The position numbers and the translations under genes were made by a program. Under the pieces are notes generated by a model. It made no database searches, was not told the DNA's origin, and worked only from the letters and a program-made list of their open reading frames with translations. From Thermoproteota archaeon (GTDB taxonomy: Archaea > Thermoproteota > Thermoprotei_A > EX4484-217-1 > JAPDJV01): DNA of 64,000 nucleotides. The DNA lies in contig JAPDJV010000004.1 of the NCBI GenBank assembly GCA_029258925.1, positions 1-64,000 on the forward strand, written 5' to 3'. Positions 16,823 to 25,356 of this stretch are shown one piece after another. Position 1 is the first letter of the stretch. Every line of letters begins with the position of its first letter.

Positions 16823-17665
16823 TTGTTGGAGAGGGTTAAGTGCTCTATTGCAGTTGTTTACTCGGTGAACGATCTGGCTGGCTCAGGTGCAGCTAAATAT
16901 TTGAAAGAATTCTTGGGTAAGGGCTTCATCCGTGAAGTTGGGGGTGGACAGTTTTACGTTAGGGGGGACGTGGTGCTGACTGGCTTCGAGGAGAACGTGC
17001 TGTTCTTCGACTTCCTAGACGAATTATTCGATGTTGGCGAGGCATATATTGTTTTATCTAAGCATAGGAGTGTTGCTGGTGTTAAGAGCTTAACAGTTCA
17101 TCACCCGGGCAATCCTGGACCTGAAGCACTCTACGGGGGTAGGCCTAGAGAACTGGCATACGCTTACCCCAGGCTTCAGAAAACTCTCCTCAAGAACCTC
17201 CATGAAGTAGCTGTGGAGAAGGGTTTGGTAGGCGAGTACGATGTTGTCTTAGAGGTGACTCATCACGGTCCAACAAGCTTGTCGAAGCCGGTATTATTCA
17301 TTGAGATAGGTAGTAGCGAGGAGGAGTGGCGCGACGAGAGAGCTAGAGAGACTCTTGCGCTAGCAGTTGCGAGAACTCTAGAAGAATACAAGTCAGCTAA
17401 GTGTAGGCCGGTCATAGGTTTCGGGGGACAACACTACGCGCGCAAACATACCAGGCACATGCTTGAATCAAACGATGCATACGGCCACATTCTAGCAAAA
17501 TATATCTTAGACCTTGTTGATGACAGCGTTTACAGGCAGGCTGTTGAGAAAAGCGTTGAGAAACCTGTCGCGATAATTGTTGAGAAGAAGAGTGTTAAGG
17601 GGCGGCACAAGGCCGCTGCGAAGAGGCTTTCCGAAATGTATGGTCTTGAAGTAGAGTACATTTAA
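16823..17665 (+). CDS. dtdA: D-aminoacyl-tRNA deacylase, archaeal DtdA type
   Basis: Hydrolyses D-amino acids wrongly attached to tRNA. 280 residues with the DtdA/GEK1 signatures: HHPGNPGPEALYGG (about 93-106), EVTHHGPTSLSKPVLFIEIGS (about 147-167, metal/active site histidines), and the C-terminal GFGGQHYARKHT (about 204-215). Starts at TTG 16823 or the adjacent TTG 16826, preceded by GGGTGGGGG. A TTATTTAAT stretch around 16798 is a plausible TATA box. Single gene unit. Confidence 0.92.
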   Translation: MLERVKCSIAVVYSVNDLAGSGAAKYLKEFLGKGFIREVGGGQFYVRGDVVLTGFEENVLFFDFLDELFDVGEAYIVLSKHRSVAGVKSLTVHHPGNPGPEALYGGRPRELAYAYPRLQKTLLKNLHEVAVEKGLVGEYDVVLEVTHHGPTSLSKPVLFIEIGSSEEEWRDERARETLALAVARTLEEYKSAKCRPVIGFGGQHYARKHTRHMLESNDAYGHILAKYILDLVDDSVYRQAVEKSVEKPVAIIVEKKSVKGRHKAAAKRLSEMYGLEVEYI

Positions 17666-17848
17666 CATTCTAGATAGTAGCTCTGGGTTTGTGGCGCTTC
17701 ATGGTGTCAAATCATGAGGCATTGCCAACGATAATGTCGATTTGCCGTTGAGAAGGCTATTGCCTCGGAAAGATTAATGTGGAGAAGGGGAATGTAGGGA
17801 GAGAATTGTTGAGGCTGAATCGGTGGTGAGGATCTTAGTTTTTCCACG

Positions 17849-18505
17849 CTATACTTTGTCACCTCCTAATCCTGTTTGAAGTAATTTGTCTAGCTGTTGT
17901 TTTGATGCTAAGATTTTTATTGCTGTATACTCTATTCCCAAATCTATTAAATGCCATTCTAGGAGTGGCCATCGATCGCAAGGTACTAGAGCAAGTCTTG
18001 GTGCCAGCTTTACAGCGCCCATTTTCTCCAAGAGCCCCCGCGCCCTCCACTTATGCCCATTTTTGACCACGGTTACGCCTGTTAGTTTCCTCAACTTCGA
18101 TTTCGGACCACTATACTTGAGGAGAATTATGTACGTGTAGTTTGGGGGCAGAGTTTTTAATGGCTCACACCTATAGCTATGGTAGAGTACTAGCCCCTCT
18201 TCGAGAGCCTTACGGTACACCCCTGACCTCTTGGCCTCCTCAACTGTGACGGAGTAGGGTTGTATTATGGGTAAATTGTGTTCGTAAGCTTTATCCGAAA
18301 ACATATTCATGCATTTTTCAACGGATTCCTCATCGTCGAACACAAGTAGCAAATCTATATCACTCTTACTTCTAGCCTCTCCACGTGCATAACTGCCATA
18401 GAGTACTATTTGAAGTATACTGGGGCACTCTTCCAACAACTCCTCTATTAATAGCTGTAGTCTCTCAATCACTAGGTTGAGGGGTAGAGCCAATGATTCT
18501 CTCAA
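17849..18505 (-). CDS. MNT-type nucleotidyltransferase with C-terminal extension
   Basis: 218 residues. The minimal nucleotidyltransferase motif LYGSYARGEARSKSDIDLLL lies at about 35-54. Beyond residue 110 there is an extra basic domain (SGPKSKLRKLTGVTVVKNG, then ARGLLEKMGAVKLAPRLALVP) that standard MNT antitoxins lack. The gene overlaps the HEPN gene upstream by about 40 bases, forming a HEPN-MNT pair, in which MNT proteins typically silence the HEPN ribonuclease by adenylylation. The extension may bring nucleic-acid binding; that is inference. Confidence 0.78.
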   Translation of the reverse strand: MRESLALPLNLVIERLQLLIEELLEECPSILQIVLYGSYARGEARSKSDIDLLLVFDDEESVEKCMNMFSDKAYEHNLPIIQPYSVTVEEAKRSGVYRKALEEGLVLYHSYRCEPLKTLPPNYTYIILLKYSGPKSKLRKLTGVTVVKNGHKWRARGLLEKMGAVKLAPRLALVPCDRWPLLEWHLIDLGIEYTAIKILASKQQLDKLLQTGLGGDKV

Positions 18506-18860
18506 CCTCCTGAACGAACTTTTCAGCTAACTCTAGAGAGCGTTTAGCTAGCCCACCGTTCTCAAGAGAGTATGTTGAGCGACCAGAATACCTTGCCAAA
18601 TCATTAAACATTCTCACCAGTCTCCTATCAACTAGTCCACGTCTAACAGCCATGGTTAGCCAGTAAGCTCGTGAACTATGACTGTCTAATTCTTCAGCTT
18701 TACCGGGATCAAACCTATAAGCTAATGCTATAACCGCATGTTCTACAGCGTGGAAACATAGTAGGGGAACACTATAATATGAACCACGCTTATAGAGTAC
18801 TTGAGCATCTTCTAAGAACATTTTTGCAACGGCCAAATGCCTCTCCAATTCATTATGCAC
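18465..18860 (-). CDS. HEPN domain protein (toxin partner of MNT)
   Basis: 131 residues, all-helical HEPN pattern: HLAVAKMFLEDAQVLYKRG, then SVPLLCFHAVEHAVIALAY, and a late conserved segment ARYSGRSTYS before a final helix. I do not see an unambiguous R-x4-6-H catalytic motif, so ribonuclease activity is uncertain. Begins with GTG 18860, and a TATA box (GTTTAAATAAC, about 18884-18895) is placed about 27 bases upstream, consistent with a leaderless message. Overlaps the MNT gene, so translation is likely coupled. Confidence 0.78.
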   Translation of the reverse strand: MHNELERHLAVAKMFLEDAQVLYKRGSYYSVPLLCFHAVEHAVIALAYRFDPGKAEELDSHSSRAYWLTMAVRRGLVDRRLVRMFNDLARYSGRSTYSLENGGLAKRSLELAEKFVQEVERIIGSTPQPSD

Positions 18861-19217
18861 CTAAGAACATAATAGAATAAAGAAGTTATTTAAACCTTAT
18901 GCCCCAAAAACATAAGCTATACGAACCTCGTCTAATGCAAAATAAAATGTAATACTATATTGCCATACACAGACACGTCAATCGTCACAACAGGGAAGCA
19001 AAGCAATTGCACTCTAAAATCCTATTAGCTAACAGCCTTGCAGACAGATTTTAATAAAGAATCAGTGTTCTGCCAAAGAAAAATGATTGAAGTTAGGAGT
19101 TAGTGTAAGTGGGCTCAGCGATCTAGTTAGGTAAGTCTTGAAGAGGATTCGAGTAGTGCAGATCCTCGTAAACTCTTCCAACACTACACAGGTTACTCTC
19201 CTCAAGGTCCTGTTAGA
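18861..19217. other. Intergenic stretch with HEPN promoter
   Basis: 357 bases. The left end holds the TATA box of the HEPN gene (about 18884-18895). A plus-strand frame from 19138 is the shadow of the membrane-protein gene. No RNA or repeat recognised. Confidence 0.45.
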
Positions 19218-19544
19218 TCATGGTTTAAGCCTCTTAGAGAGTTCTGCCTCCTCGTATAGTGTTAGAGCTGATAGCACAAGTATTACTAGCCCTAGAAATA
19301 GCATTGCCAGTAGGCTTCTGCTCCACGCAGCGGAAAGCGTGTCAATCCAGTCCATCAGCAACTCCTTGTCCGGCGGGTGCTTGGATAAAGCTATGCCAAC
19401 AATGTCTCTAGTAAGCGAGATCATTGTGGCTTCCTTCAGAAACAAGTAAACAGAAAGGACTAAGGCAAAGACTCCTATAACAACCCCAACGATCCCAACA
19501 AGTCTTAAACATGTTAGCCTAACCAAAGTACAGCTTCGCCTCAA
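19218..19544 (-). CDS. Small two-span membrane protein
   Basis: 108 residues with two hydrophobic segments (LVGIVGVVIGVFALVLSVYL, about 15-34, and LLAMLFLGLVILVLSALTLY, about 77-96) separated by a polar loop containing RDIVGIALSKHPPDKELLMD. The N-terminus and last residues are basic. Start is TTG 19544 or an internal TTG; no ATG is available. Not assigned to a family. Confidence 0.5.
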   Translation of the reverse strand: MRRSCTLVRLTCLRLVGIVGVVIGVFALVLSVYLFLKEATMISLTRDIVGIALSKHPPDKELLMDWIDTLSAAWSRSLLAMLFLGLVILVLSALTLYEEAELSKRLKP

Positions 19545-19993
19545 CTATCATTATGGTTCAGCCCTATAATTTTAATTCCAGAATGAGATTCTCTGGAACC
19601 ATGTGGACGACTCCCCACATTTTCTAGTTAAGGCATTCTCACCAGTGAGGGCCCCACTATGTTTGTTGAGACATCAAGGGATTGCATGCTGCGGGGTTTG
19701 ATTAGAGAGTGTAGGAGGGAAATAAAGGGTCATGTAGGTAGGCTTGGTAATTCTGTTGGAACACATCTTGAAGAAGAATTTAGGCAATGAGGGTCTTTGC
19801 GTACTCTCCAGTAAGTGATGGTAATTTTGTTTCCCTGGCTGTACGCCTTCAGAAGCGAGTACTCGCTATCCCCGTGTAGCCCTATCATGTAATATTGTGT
19901 TTCGAGGAAAAAGATAAATTAACCAGATATGTATGATAGAGAACAGACGCCTAATTTTGCATCAATAGTTTACTGGGAGGATGATATAGCAAC
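19545..19993. other. Intergenic stretch before larB
   Basis: About 450 bases with one doubtful mini-ORF (listed). The right end carries the larB leader with GGGAGGATG about 11 bases before the ATG. No repeat or RNA seen. Confidence 0.45.
19659..19790 (+). CDS. Doubtful 43-residue ORF
   Basis: ATG 19659 opens a 43-codon charged frame (RECRREIKGHVGRLGNS in the middle). No family is recognised and no ribosome site precedes it. It could be a remnant of a longer gene. Confidence 0.15.
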   Translation: MFVETSRDCMLRGLIRECRREIKGHVGRLGNSVGTHLEEEFRQ

Positions 19994-20776
19994 ATGAGTT
20001 TGAGGAGAATTCTCGAAAAAGTGTCTGCTGGCGAGCTCAGCGTAGATGAGGCGGAGAAGGCTTTGAAAATATTTGCTTTAGAGGAGATCGGGGACTCTGT
20101 CAAATATGATTTGGGGAGGGAGTATAGGAGGGGTGTTCCGGAGATAGTTTTCGGCGAGTACAAGGATGTTGAAGCCCTCAAGTCCATAATATTCAGAGTT
20201 GTTGAGAGAAGTGGGAGAGTTATTATTTCGAAGATTAGGGATGATCAACTTAAGCTCGTGAAGAGTCTTGATGGGAGATTCGATGTTAAAATCAATGAGA
20301 GGGGTAGGATAGTGGTTGTCAGGAAGAAGGGCTTTAAACCCCCTAATACTGGTGGGAAAGTGGGGATTATAACAGCTGGAACAGCGGACATACACTTAGC
20401 TGAGGAGGCTAAGACCATTGTTGAGGAAATGGGTTGTAAAGCTGTTACAATATATGATGCTGGGATAGCGGGATTCCATAGAACGGTCAACGCTGTTAAG
20501 AAGATTGTTGAGGAAGATGTTGACGTATGTATTGTGATAGCTGGCATGGAGGGAGCTCTACCCTCAGTAATAACATCATTCCTAGACATACCGGTAATAG
20601 GTGTTCCATCATCTAAGGGCTACGGTTTCGGCGGGAGAGGAGTCTCGGCACTAATGTCAATACTTCAATCCTGCACTCTAGGACTGCTGGCCGTCAACAT
20701 TGATAACAGTGTGGGTGCAGCAGTAGCAGCTGCTCTAATAGCAAATAGGGTTGCTAAATATAGGTGTAGGAAGTGA
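19994..20776 (+). CDS. larB: LarB, nicotinate adenine dinucleotide carboxylase/hydrolase
   Basis: Catalyses the first step of nickel-pincer nucleotide synthesis: carboxylation of the pyridinium ring of nicotinic acid adenine dinucleotide and phosphoanhydride hydrolysis. The 260-residue protein has the LarB N-terminal domain (about 1-115) and a PurE-like core beginning GKVGIITAGTADIHLAEEA, with GMEGALPSV (about 184-192), PSSKGYGFGGRG and Cys227 in LQSCTLGLL, matching the position of the catalytic Cys in LarB. Starts at ATG with GGGAGGATG upstream. larC follows 19 bases after the stop. Confidence 0.93.
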   Translation: MSLRRILEKVSAGELSVDEAEKALKIFALEEIGDSVKYDLGREYRRGVPEIVFGEYKDVEALKSIIFRVVERSGRVIISKIRDDQLKLVKSLDGRFDVKINERGRIVVVRKKGFKPPNTGGKVGIITAGTADIHLAEEAKTIVEEMGCKAVTIYDAGIAGFHRTVNAVKKIVEEDVDVCIVIAGMEGALPSVITSFLDIPVIGVPSSKGYGFGGRGVSALMSILQSCTLGLLAVNIDNSVGAAVAAALIANRVAKYRCRK

Positions 20777-20795
20777 TGTTTGGAGAGGTGGTTTA

Positions 20796-22052
20796 ATGGG
20801 TAGGTTATTAATTTTTGATCCGAGAATAGCTGGTGTATCGGGAGACATGATACTTGGAGCACTCCTGGATATAGGTGGAAGCGAGAGGGTTCTAGCAAAA
20901 TTGGCTGAAGCTATTGAGAGAGAAGTAGATCATGTGGACGAGTTAAAGATTGAAGTGAGAGACGTTTGGAAGTGTGGGATAAAAGCTAAGAAACTCGAAG
21001 TAAACTTGAAGCAACACTTAGACCACCACCATCACGAGAGCGCTGTTGATCTAAGAGAAGACATGCTACGGGTAGCAGAGAGCATCAAGATAGGAGAGGA
21101 AACGTTGAACAAGGCTCTAAAAGCACTGGACCTGCTCATAGATGCCGAGTGCAGTGTTCACGGTGTTGAGAGGGAGAAAGCCCATTTCCACGAGCTAGCG
21201 TCAGCCGACACAATATTCGACATATTGGGGACGATGATGCTCCTAGAAGACTTGGGCTTCGCTGAAACCGGCTCAAAAATAGTTTCGCTCCCAGTTGCTG
21301 TGGGAGTGGGAGAAATACGTATGGAGCACGGAGTAATACCTGCTCCAGCCCCGGCAACGCTGGAGATAATAAGCTTGAAGAACATTCCATTCCTGCTTAA
21401 AAACGTTAACGCGGAGCTTGCAACACCGACGGGAGTAGCGCTTCTAGCATCAATAGTAGACGTGTTCGCGGACAATTTGCCTGTAGTAAGCGTTGAGAAA
21501 GTAGGTTATGGTGCTGGATGCAAAGATATTAAGAGAATACCAAACGTTCTAAGAGTTTTCACAGCCAGAACTCTTGGAACCAGCATGATTGAGCCTATAG
21601 TAGTGCTTGAAACAAACGTGGACGACACTCCTGGCGAAGTAATAGGACATGCTGTGGACAAGCTTTTAATGGAGGGAGCGCTGGACGTCCAAGTACTGTT
21701 CTCCCTTGGGAAAAAGAACAGGCCATTCCATATAATACAAGTATTAGCTAAGCCGGGTATGGAGGAGAAGCTTGCCAAAATATTGATGAGGGAAACAGGG
21801 ACTCTCGGGGTTAGAGTACATGAAATATACAGGTACGTTGCTGATAGAGTAGAAAAACCCATAGACATCGAGATTAGAGGGAAGAAGTACGAGCTTAGAA
21901 TTAAGGAGTCTAAGCTTGAAACAGGCGAAATCGTCAACGTGAAACCCGAATACGACGATCTGAAAAAGATATCTGAGGAAACAGGCGTTCCATTATCTAG
22001 GCTGAGAGCTAGCGTATTGAGGAAGGTCCTCGGAGGAGAATTTGGGAACTAG
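20796..22052 (+). CDS. larC: LarC, nickel insertion protein (single-frame LarC1-LarC2)
   Basis: CTP-dependent cyclometallase that inserts nickel into the thiolated pyridinium nucleotide. 418 residues from ATG 20796, chosen over the upstream in-frame ATG at 20751 because it begins with the family motif LLIFDPRIAGVSGDM and has GGAGAGGTGG ahead of it. A histidine cluster HLDHHHHES (about 74-82) probably handles nickel. The C-terminal LarC2 domain (about 270 on) starts VVLETNVDDTPGEVIGH and includes SLGKKNRPFHI. In some bacteria the two halves need a ribosomal frameshift; here they are in one frame. Operon with larB. Confidence 0.93.
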   Translation: MGRLLIFDPRIAGVSGDMILGALLDIGGSERVLAKLAEAIEREVDHVDELKIEVRDVWKCGIKAKKLEVNLKQHLDHHHHESAVDLREDMLRVAESIKIGEETLNKALKALDLLIDAECSVHGVEREKAHFHELASADTIFDILGTMMLLEDLGFAETGSKIVSLPVAVGVGEIRMEHGVIPAPAPATLEIISLKNIPFLLKNVNAELATPTGVALLASIVDVFADNLPVVSVEKVGYGAGCKDIKRIPNVLRVFTARTLGTSMIEPIVVLETNVDDTPGEVIGHAVDKLLMEGALDVQVLFSLGKKNRPFHIIQVLAKPGMEEKLAKILMRETGTLGVRVHEIYRYVADRVEKPIDIEIRGKKYELRIKESKLETGEIVNVKPEYDDLKKISEETGVPLSRLRASVLRKVLGGEFGN

Positions 22053-22193
22053 ATTTGAAAAAGGTTTGAATTTTAAAAGTTTAAGCATATTTCTTCTTTT
22101 AGGTGTTACTAGTCTATTTTGAAGGTGTTAACACAAATTTAATTTATTTTTAAACTATAGTTAAAAAATAGAAATTGTGCAGAGGTTATAAAA

Positions 22194-24020
22194 TTGGAGT
22201 TTGAACGTGAAAAAGTTATTCTAGCCGCCACCATGGCGGCAACATTTAAGCCCGATTTAATGACCAACGATAAAATAGAAGCTGCAACAAGGGGACATGG
22301 AACTCTAGTTATACCCGTCCTATGCGCTGCCAACTCTATAGCAGAAGACATTTTGAGAGGCATAGACGTAAAACTTGTTGACGCGTCAGCACCGGAAATA
22401 CCGCTCGACATAATTGTTGAGAGAGCTATTAAAGCAGCTAAAAACGCGGGGGCATCGCCTGAAAACGCGGCTCTAATAGTTGCAGCACTAGCATACTTCT
22501 CAGGTGCAGCGGCTAGAGCAGGAGTTCCAATGGCTAACAGGAAGCTTGGAGCACTTGCAAGAATACATGCTGGAGCATGCAGGACGAGCGCGATTGCCCT
22601 AGTAACAAACAAGTTTACTCATAGAATACCAGCATTCCCAGCTTACAAAGCAGTATACGAGCTTCTACTCGAGAAGAAGCTTACGAGAGTTGACGGTGCA
22701 AAGCTTCCACCATTCATAGCTGGCGGAGCAATATATGGTCACAGCGCTCTAGGAGAAGACATTAACGTCCCGGAGCTAGCGAAGAACGCTGCGAAAGTGG
22801 CAACAGAGGCAATGATGAAGGCTATGGAGGGTGCTGGGATAACAGCATACCCCCTCTGGCCAGCTCTAATAGGTGCAGCAGTAACTATGGAAATAGTTCA
22901 CCCAGACTCCTTCCTAGGAGAAGAGTATGGTCCATTCGGGACCGTTGACTCAGCTTATGCTGCAGGCTTAGGCGCAGTTGAAGCAGCTAAGCTACCTGCT
23001 AAAATACATGTTAGAGGTACTGGAGAAGAATTCGACACCGCGAAGGTTATAGGGGACTTCGGGCTGATATTGAAGGATATTGGAGGGCCATCCGTAATCG
23101 GCTCAATGGCATTGAACGAAATATTCGCTGGATTCCAGGAGTCAGCTATAATTGGAGCAGGCTTCTCAGGCGGACCGGTCAACCCGCCGCTGGGACACCT
23201 ATGCGGAGATGTTGTTCCAGCAATAAGGCTACTATTGAAGCATGGAGGAGACGTGTATAAGGCAGCCGAGGACGTCAAGAAGTACAAGTTAGAATCTTTC
23301 ATAGATCCCGAGATGGCTCTGTGTGCTCTAAACACTATTGCTAGGAAAGCGGAGGAGGTCATGAGAGGCCCAGTAACTAGAACACTGATATTGGCAAGCG
23401 AGGACACTAGGGATAGGGCAATCTATAGGAGAGCTGTGAAGGCATACGAGATGATTAAGGCTGGGAAGAGCGTTGAGGAAGTTGCTAGAGTTCTAGACGA
23501 GGAGAGGAAGGAGTATGTTGAGAAGAGGGGTTCAATGATACTATCCGCTTTCACAGGGAAGAAGATAGAGTTGAAGTTCACCGAGCTGAGACCACAAGCC
23601 AGGAGGAAGGATCCGTTCACGAAGAAGTACTGGGGATTCGACTCCTACATAAGCTACGATGTAGTGATAGAGGATAAGAAGTATCACATCGAAAACCTTT
23701 CAGCTAAAGCAGTACCGGAATACGTGTTGGAAGGTAAGGGTGCAGAAGACCCGCTCTACGGTCTAGCACTGTTCGCTGGAGCAGTTATTGCCCAGGAACT
23801 CCAGTACATTGGGCACACAATAATAAACGTCACTGTTCCAGCAGCAGTAGCAGCAATATTAGGCTTAGATCCAAAGGAGGCTGCTAAGGCAGCTGAGAGG
23901 GGAGCATACTTAACTAGGGCAATACCAGGAGCAAAGGAGAACGCTAAGGAAGTTGCGAGAATAGCCAAGAAAATATACGAGGCTCTCCTACAGGAGAAGC
24001 ACGAAATCCTCCCACCCTAA
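22194..24020 (+). CDS. Unrecognised 608-residue protein next to larBC
   Basis: Large, mostly helical, Ala/Gly-rich cytosolic protein with no signal peptide or membrane span. Distinct conserved-looking pieces: RGHGTLVIPVLCAANSIAED (about 33-52), ARIHAGACRTSAIALVTNKF (about 126-145), GAGFSGGPVNPPLGHLCGDV (about 323-342) and a last helical part LFAGAVIAQELQYIGHT. I do not recognise the family. It has none of the LarA His-x9-Lys-x15-His spacing. The gene has its own AT-rich leader (140 bases after larC, AGAGGT before TTG 22194) and runs convergent with the LarC2-like gene, only 6 bases between stops. Its position inside the lar cluster makes an NPN-linked enzyme one hypothesis. Confidence 0.8.
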   Translation: MEFEREKVILAATMAATFKPDLMTNDKIEAATRGHGTLVIPVLCAANSIAEDILRGIDVKLVDASAPEIPLDIIVERAIKAAKNAGASPENAALIVAALAYFSGAAARAGVPMANRKLGALARIHAGACRTSAIALVTNKFTHRIPAFPAYKAVYELLLEKKLTRVDGAKLPPFIAGGAIYGHSALGEDINVPELAKNAAKVATEAMMKAMEGAGITAYPLWPALIGAAVTMEIVHPDSFLGEEYGPFGTVDSAYAAGLGAVEAAKLPAKIHVRGTGEEFDTAKVIGDFGLILKDIGGPSVIGSMALNEIFAGFQESAIIGAGFSGGPVNPPLGHLCGDVVPAIRLLLKHGGDVYKAAEDVKKYKLESFIDPEMALCALNTIARKAEEVMRGPVTRTLILASEDTRDRAIYRRAVKAYEMIKAGKSVEEVARVLDEERKEYVEKRGSMILSAFTGKKIELKFTELRPQARRKDPFTKKYWGFDSYISYDVVIEDKKYHIENLSAKAVPEYVLEGKGAEDPLYGLALFAGAVIAQELQYIGHTIINVTVPAAVAAILGLDPKEAAKAAERGAYLTRAIPGAKENAKEVARIAKKIYEALLQEKHEILPP

Positions 24021-24034
24021 CCTTTTTTAAATAT
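24021..24034 (+). terminator. T-run between convergent genes
   Basis: CCTTTTTTAAATATTT directly after the stop of the 608-residue protein, consistent with archaeal T-rich termination. The facing gene ends at 24027, so the run overlaps its stop. Confidence 0.35.
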
Positions 24035-24503
24035 TTACCTCAAGCATGCCGCTTAGAGCAGCTGACTCAACAATCCTCTTCATAAGTCTAATAGGCTTTA
24101 TCACGCCTCTCTCACTTAAAATTCTACTGAGCCTAACCAGGTCGTCGAACTCCGCTTTAACGAACACTACTTCACCCTTATGGTAAACTCTTTTAACACG
24201 CACAGCCTCCTCCACCCCAGCCCTGCTACACTTAACAGTAACGTTGACAAAATCAAATGGTATACTATGATGAGCACACTCGATAACCCTGTAACCAGTG
24301 ATCCCAAGCTCTCTCACCAACACTTCAACAACACCATCAACGTGCTCTTCGTCGACATCTATGAGAACAACATAACTTGGCCTATTCTTCTTCGAAATAG
24401 AGGGGATAACGTTTATACTGTTCACCTTAAGGGAACTCGATAATTGAATTAAGTGTCCTATCGACTCACCCGTAGTGCTGTCAACACTTATTACCAGAAA
24501 CAT
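24027..24503 (-). CDS. Stand-alone LarC2-like protein
   Basis: 158 residues that match only the C-terminal half of LarC. Shared points with the full-length LarC in this window: ISVDSTTGESIGH against ETNVDDTPGEVIGH, ISKKNRPSYVVL against GKKNRPFHIIQ, and KGEVVFVKAEFDDLVRLSRI against TGEIVNVKPEYDDLKKISEE. LarC2 is the CTP-dependent catalytic half of LarC, so this could be a second cyclometallase or a regulator or chaperone paired with a special LarA-like enzyme. Start placed at ATG 24503 because GAGGAAG lies 7 bases upstream; a TTG at 24518 is the alternative. A TATA-like TTAAATACT is about 35 bases upstream. Confidence 0.82.
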   Translation of the reverse strand: MFLVISVDSTTGESIGHLIQLSSSLKVNSINVIPSISKKNRPSYVVLIDVDEEHVDGVVEVLVRELGITGYRVIECAHHSIPFDFVNVTVKCSRAGVEEAVRVKRVYHKGEVVFVKAEFDDLVRLSRILSERGVIKPIRLMKRIVESAALSGMLEVNI

Positions 24504-24518
24504 CAATATCTTCCTCAA

Positions 24519-24938
24519 TTAAAAGTCAACTGGACAGTATTTAAGGTTAATCAGCACCCTCAAGTTCAAAAAGCATGCAACTGAGGGAGCCTGAGAGAAT
24601 CTATGGATACAATGAGTTGATGTTTAAATTTATGTTAAGTATAAGGACGTGCTTAACTCCTACACACCTAAAGCACGTGTTAATAATGAACTGTCATAGA
24701 CACGTATGTTAAAAGCATGTTATGAAGTAACGTATTGGTGTGTCTTCGCCTCATCGCAACGCTCCAATAATTTTTGTTCACACACAATCCTTGTATGATC
24801 TTTTAAATATTGAAGTGTTTCAATAAATTTTTCTACATATTAGCATCTTGAAATAAATTTATTTTTATTGCATAAATAGAGCATTTTTGGAAAAATTTTT
24901 AAATTTGAATTCTGTTGTATACTTAGAGGAGAAAAACT
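24519..24938. other. AT-rich divergent intergenic region
   Basis: 420 bases between the LarC2-like gene and the DUF3303-like gene. It contains TATA-like elements at both ends and one inverted repeat, ACGTGCTT (24647-24654) with AAGCACGT (24671-24678). The last 100 bases are very AT-rich. No RNA gene recognised. Confidence 0.45.
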
Positions 24939-25238
24939 GTGTTATTTTTAGCATACTGGGAACTGAACTCGGATAAGGACATAAGGGAAGTGGCCAAACT
25001 GGCAGGAGAGCTCACCAAGAGTGGGAAGTGGCCGGCTAAAGGCGTGAAGATACATGTATACACTATTACTCCAAGTATTCCACAGTGGGGTGTAACAATA
25101 GTTGAGGGTGAAAGCGAGGAGCAACTGTTCAATAATCTACTAGCGTGGATAACTGCCAAGCCCGGAATCTTCAAGACATATGAAATTGCCCCGGCACTAC
25201 CCGTGGAGAAAGCCATTCCCCTAGCATTTAAATATTAA
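24939..25238 (+). CDS. DUF3303-like small protein
   Basis: 99 residues starting at GTG, with GAGGAG about 10 bases upstream and a TATA-like TTTTTAAATTT near 24894. The pattern (LAYWELNSDKDIREVAKLA, GVKIHVYTI, GVTIVEGESEEQLFNNLLAW, FKTYEIAPALPVEKAI) follows the ferredoxin-like alpha/beta fold of DUF3303 proteins, which are small and uncharacterised. It stands beside the lar genes under its own promoter and ends in a strong hairpin terminator. No function can be assigned. Confidence 0.65.
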   Translation: MLFLAYWELNSDKDIREVAKLAGELTKSGKWPAKGVKIHVYTITPSIPQWGVTIVEGESEEQLFNNLLAWITAKPGIFKTYEIAPALPVEKAIPLAFKY

Positions 25239-25266
25239 GGCTATCCATGCCTTAACTCTTTTTATA
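25235..25266 (+). terminator. Hairpin plus T-run terminator
   Basis: TTAAGGC, 7-base loop, GCCTTAA, then CTCTTTTTATAA. The hairpin includes the stop codon of the DUF3303-like gene. This resembles an intrinsic terminator, unusually neat for archaeal DNA. Confidence 0.55.
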
Positions 25267-25356
25267 ATAATAAAAAATAATATTCTTCTCTCTAAACGTC
25301 GACAGTCTCCCCGAGTTACATGATTATTTCAAGTCTAACCACATGTTCTCCAGCGT

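Noticed and set aside
19138..19449. 103-codon plus-strand frame
   Set aside because: Antisense to the two-span membrane protein, whose hydrophobic pattern is the more natural reading.
22194..24020. The 608-residue protein as a LarA
   Set aside because: No His-x9-Lys-x15-His arrangement and no LarA-like domain order; the LarA-like candidate is at 60.3-61.8 kb.
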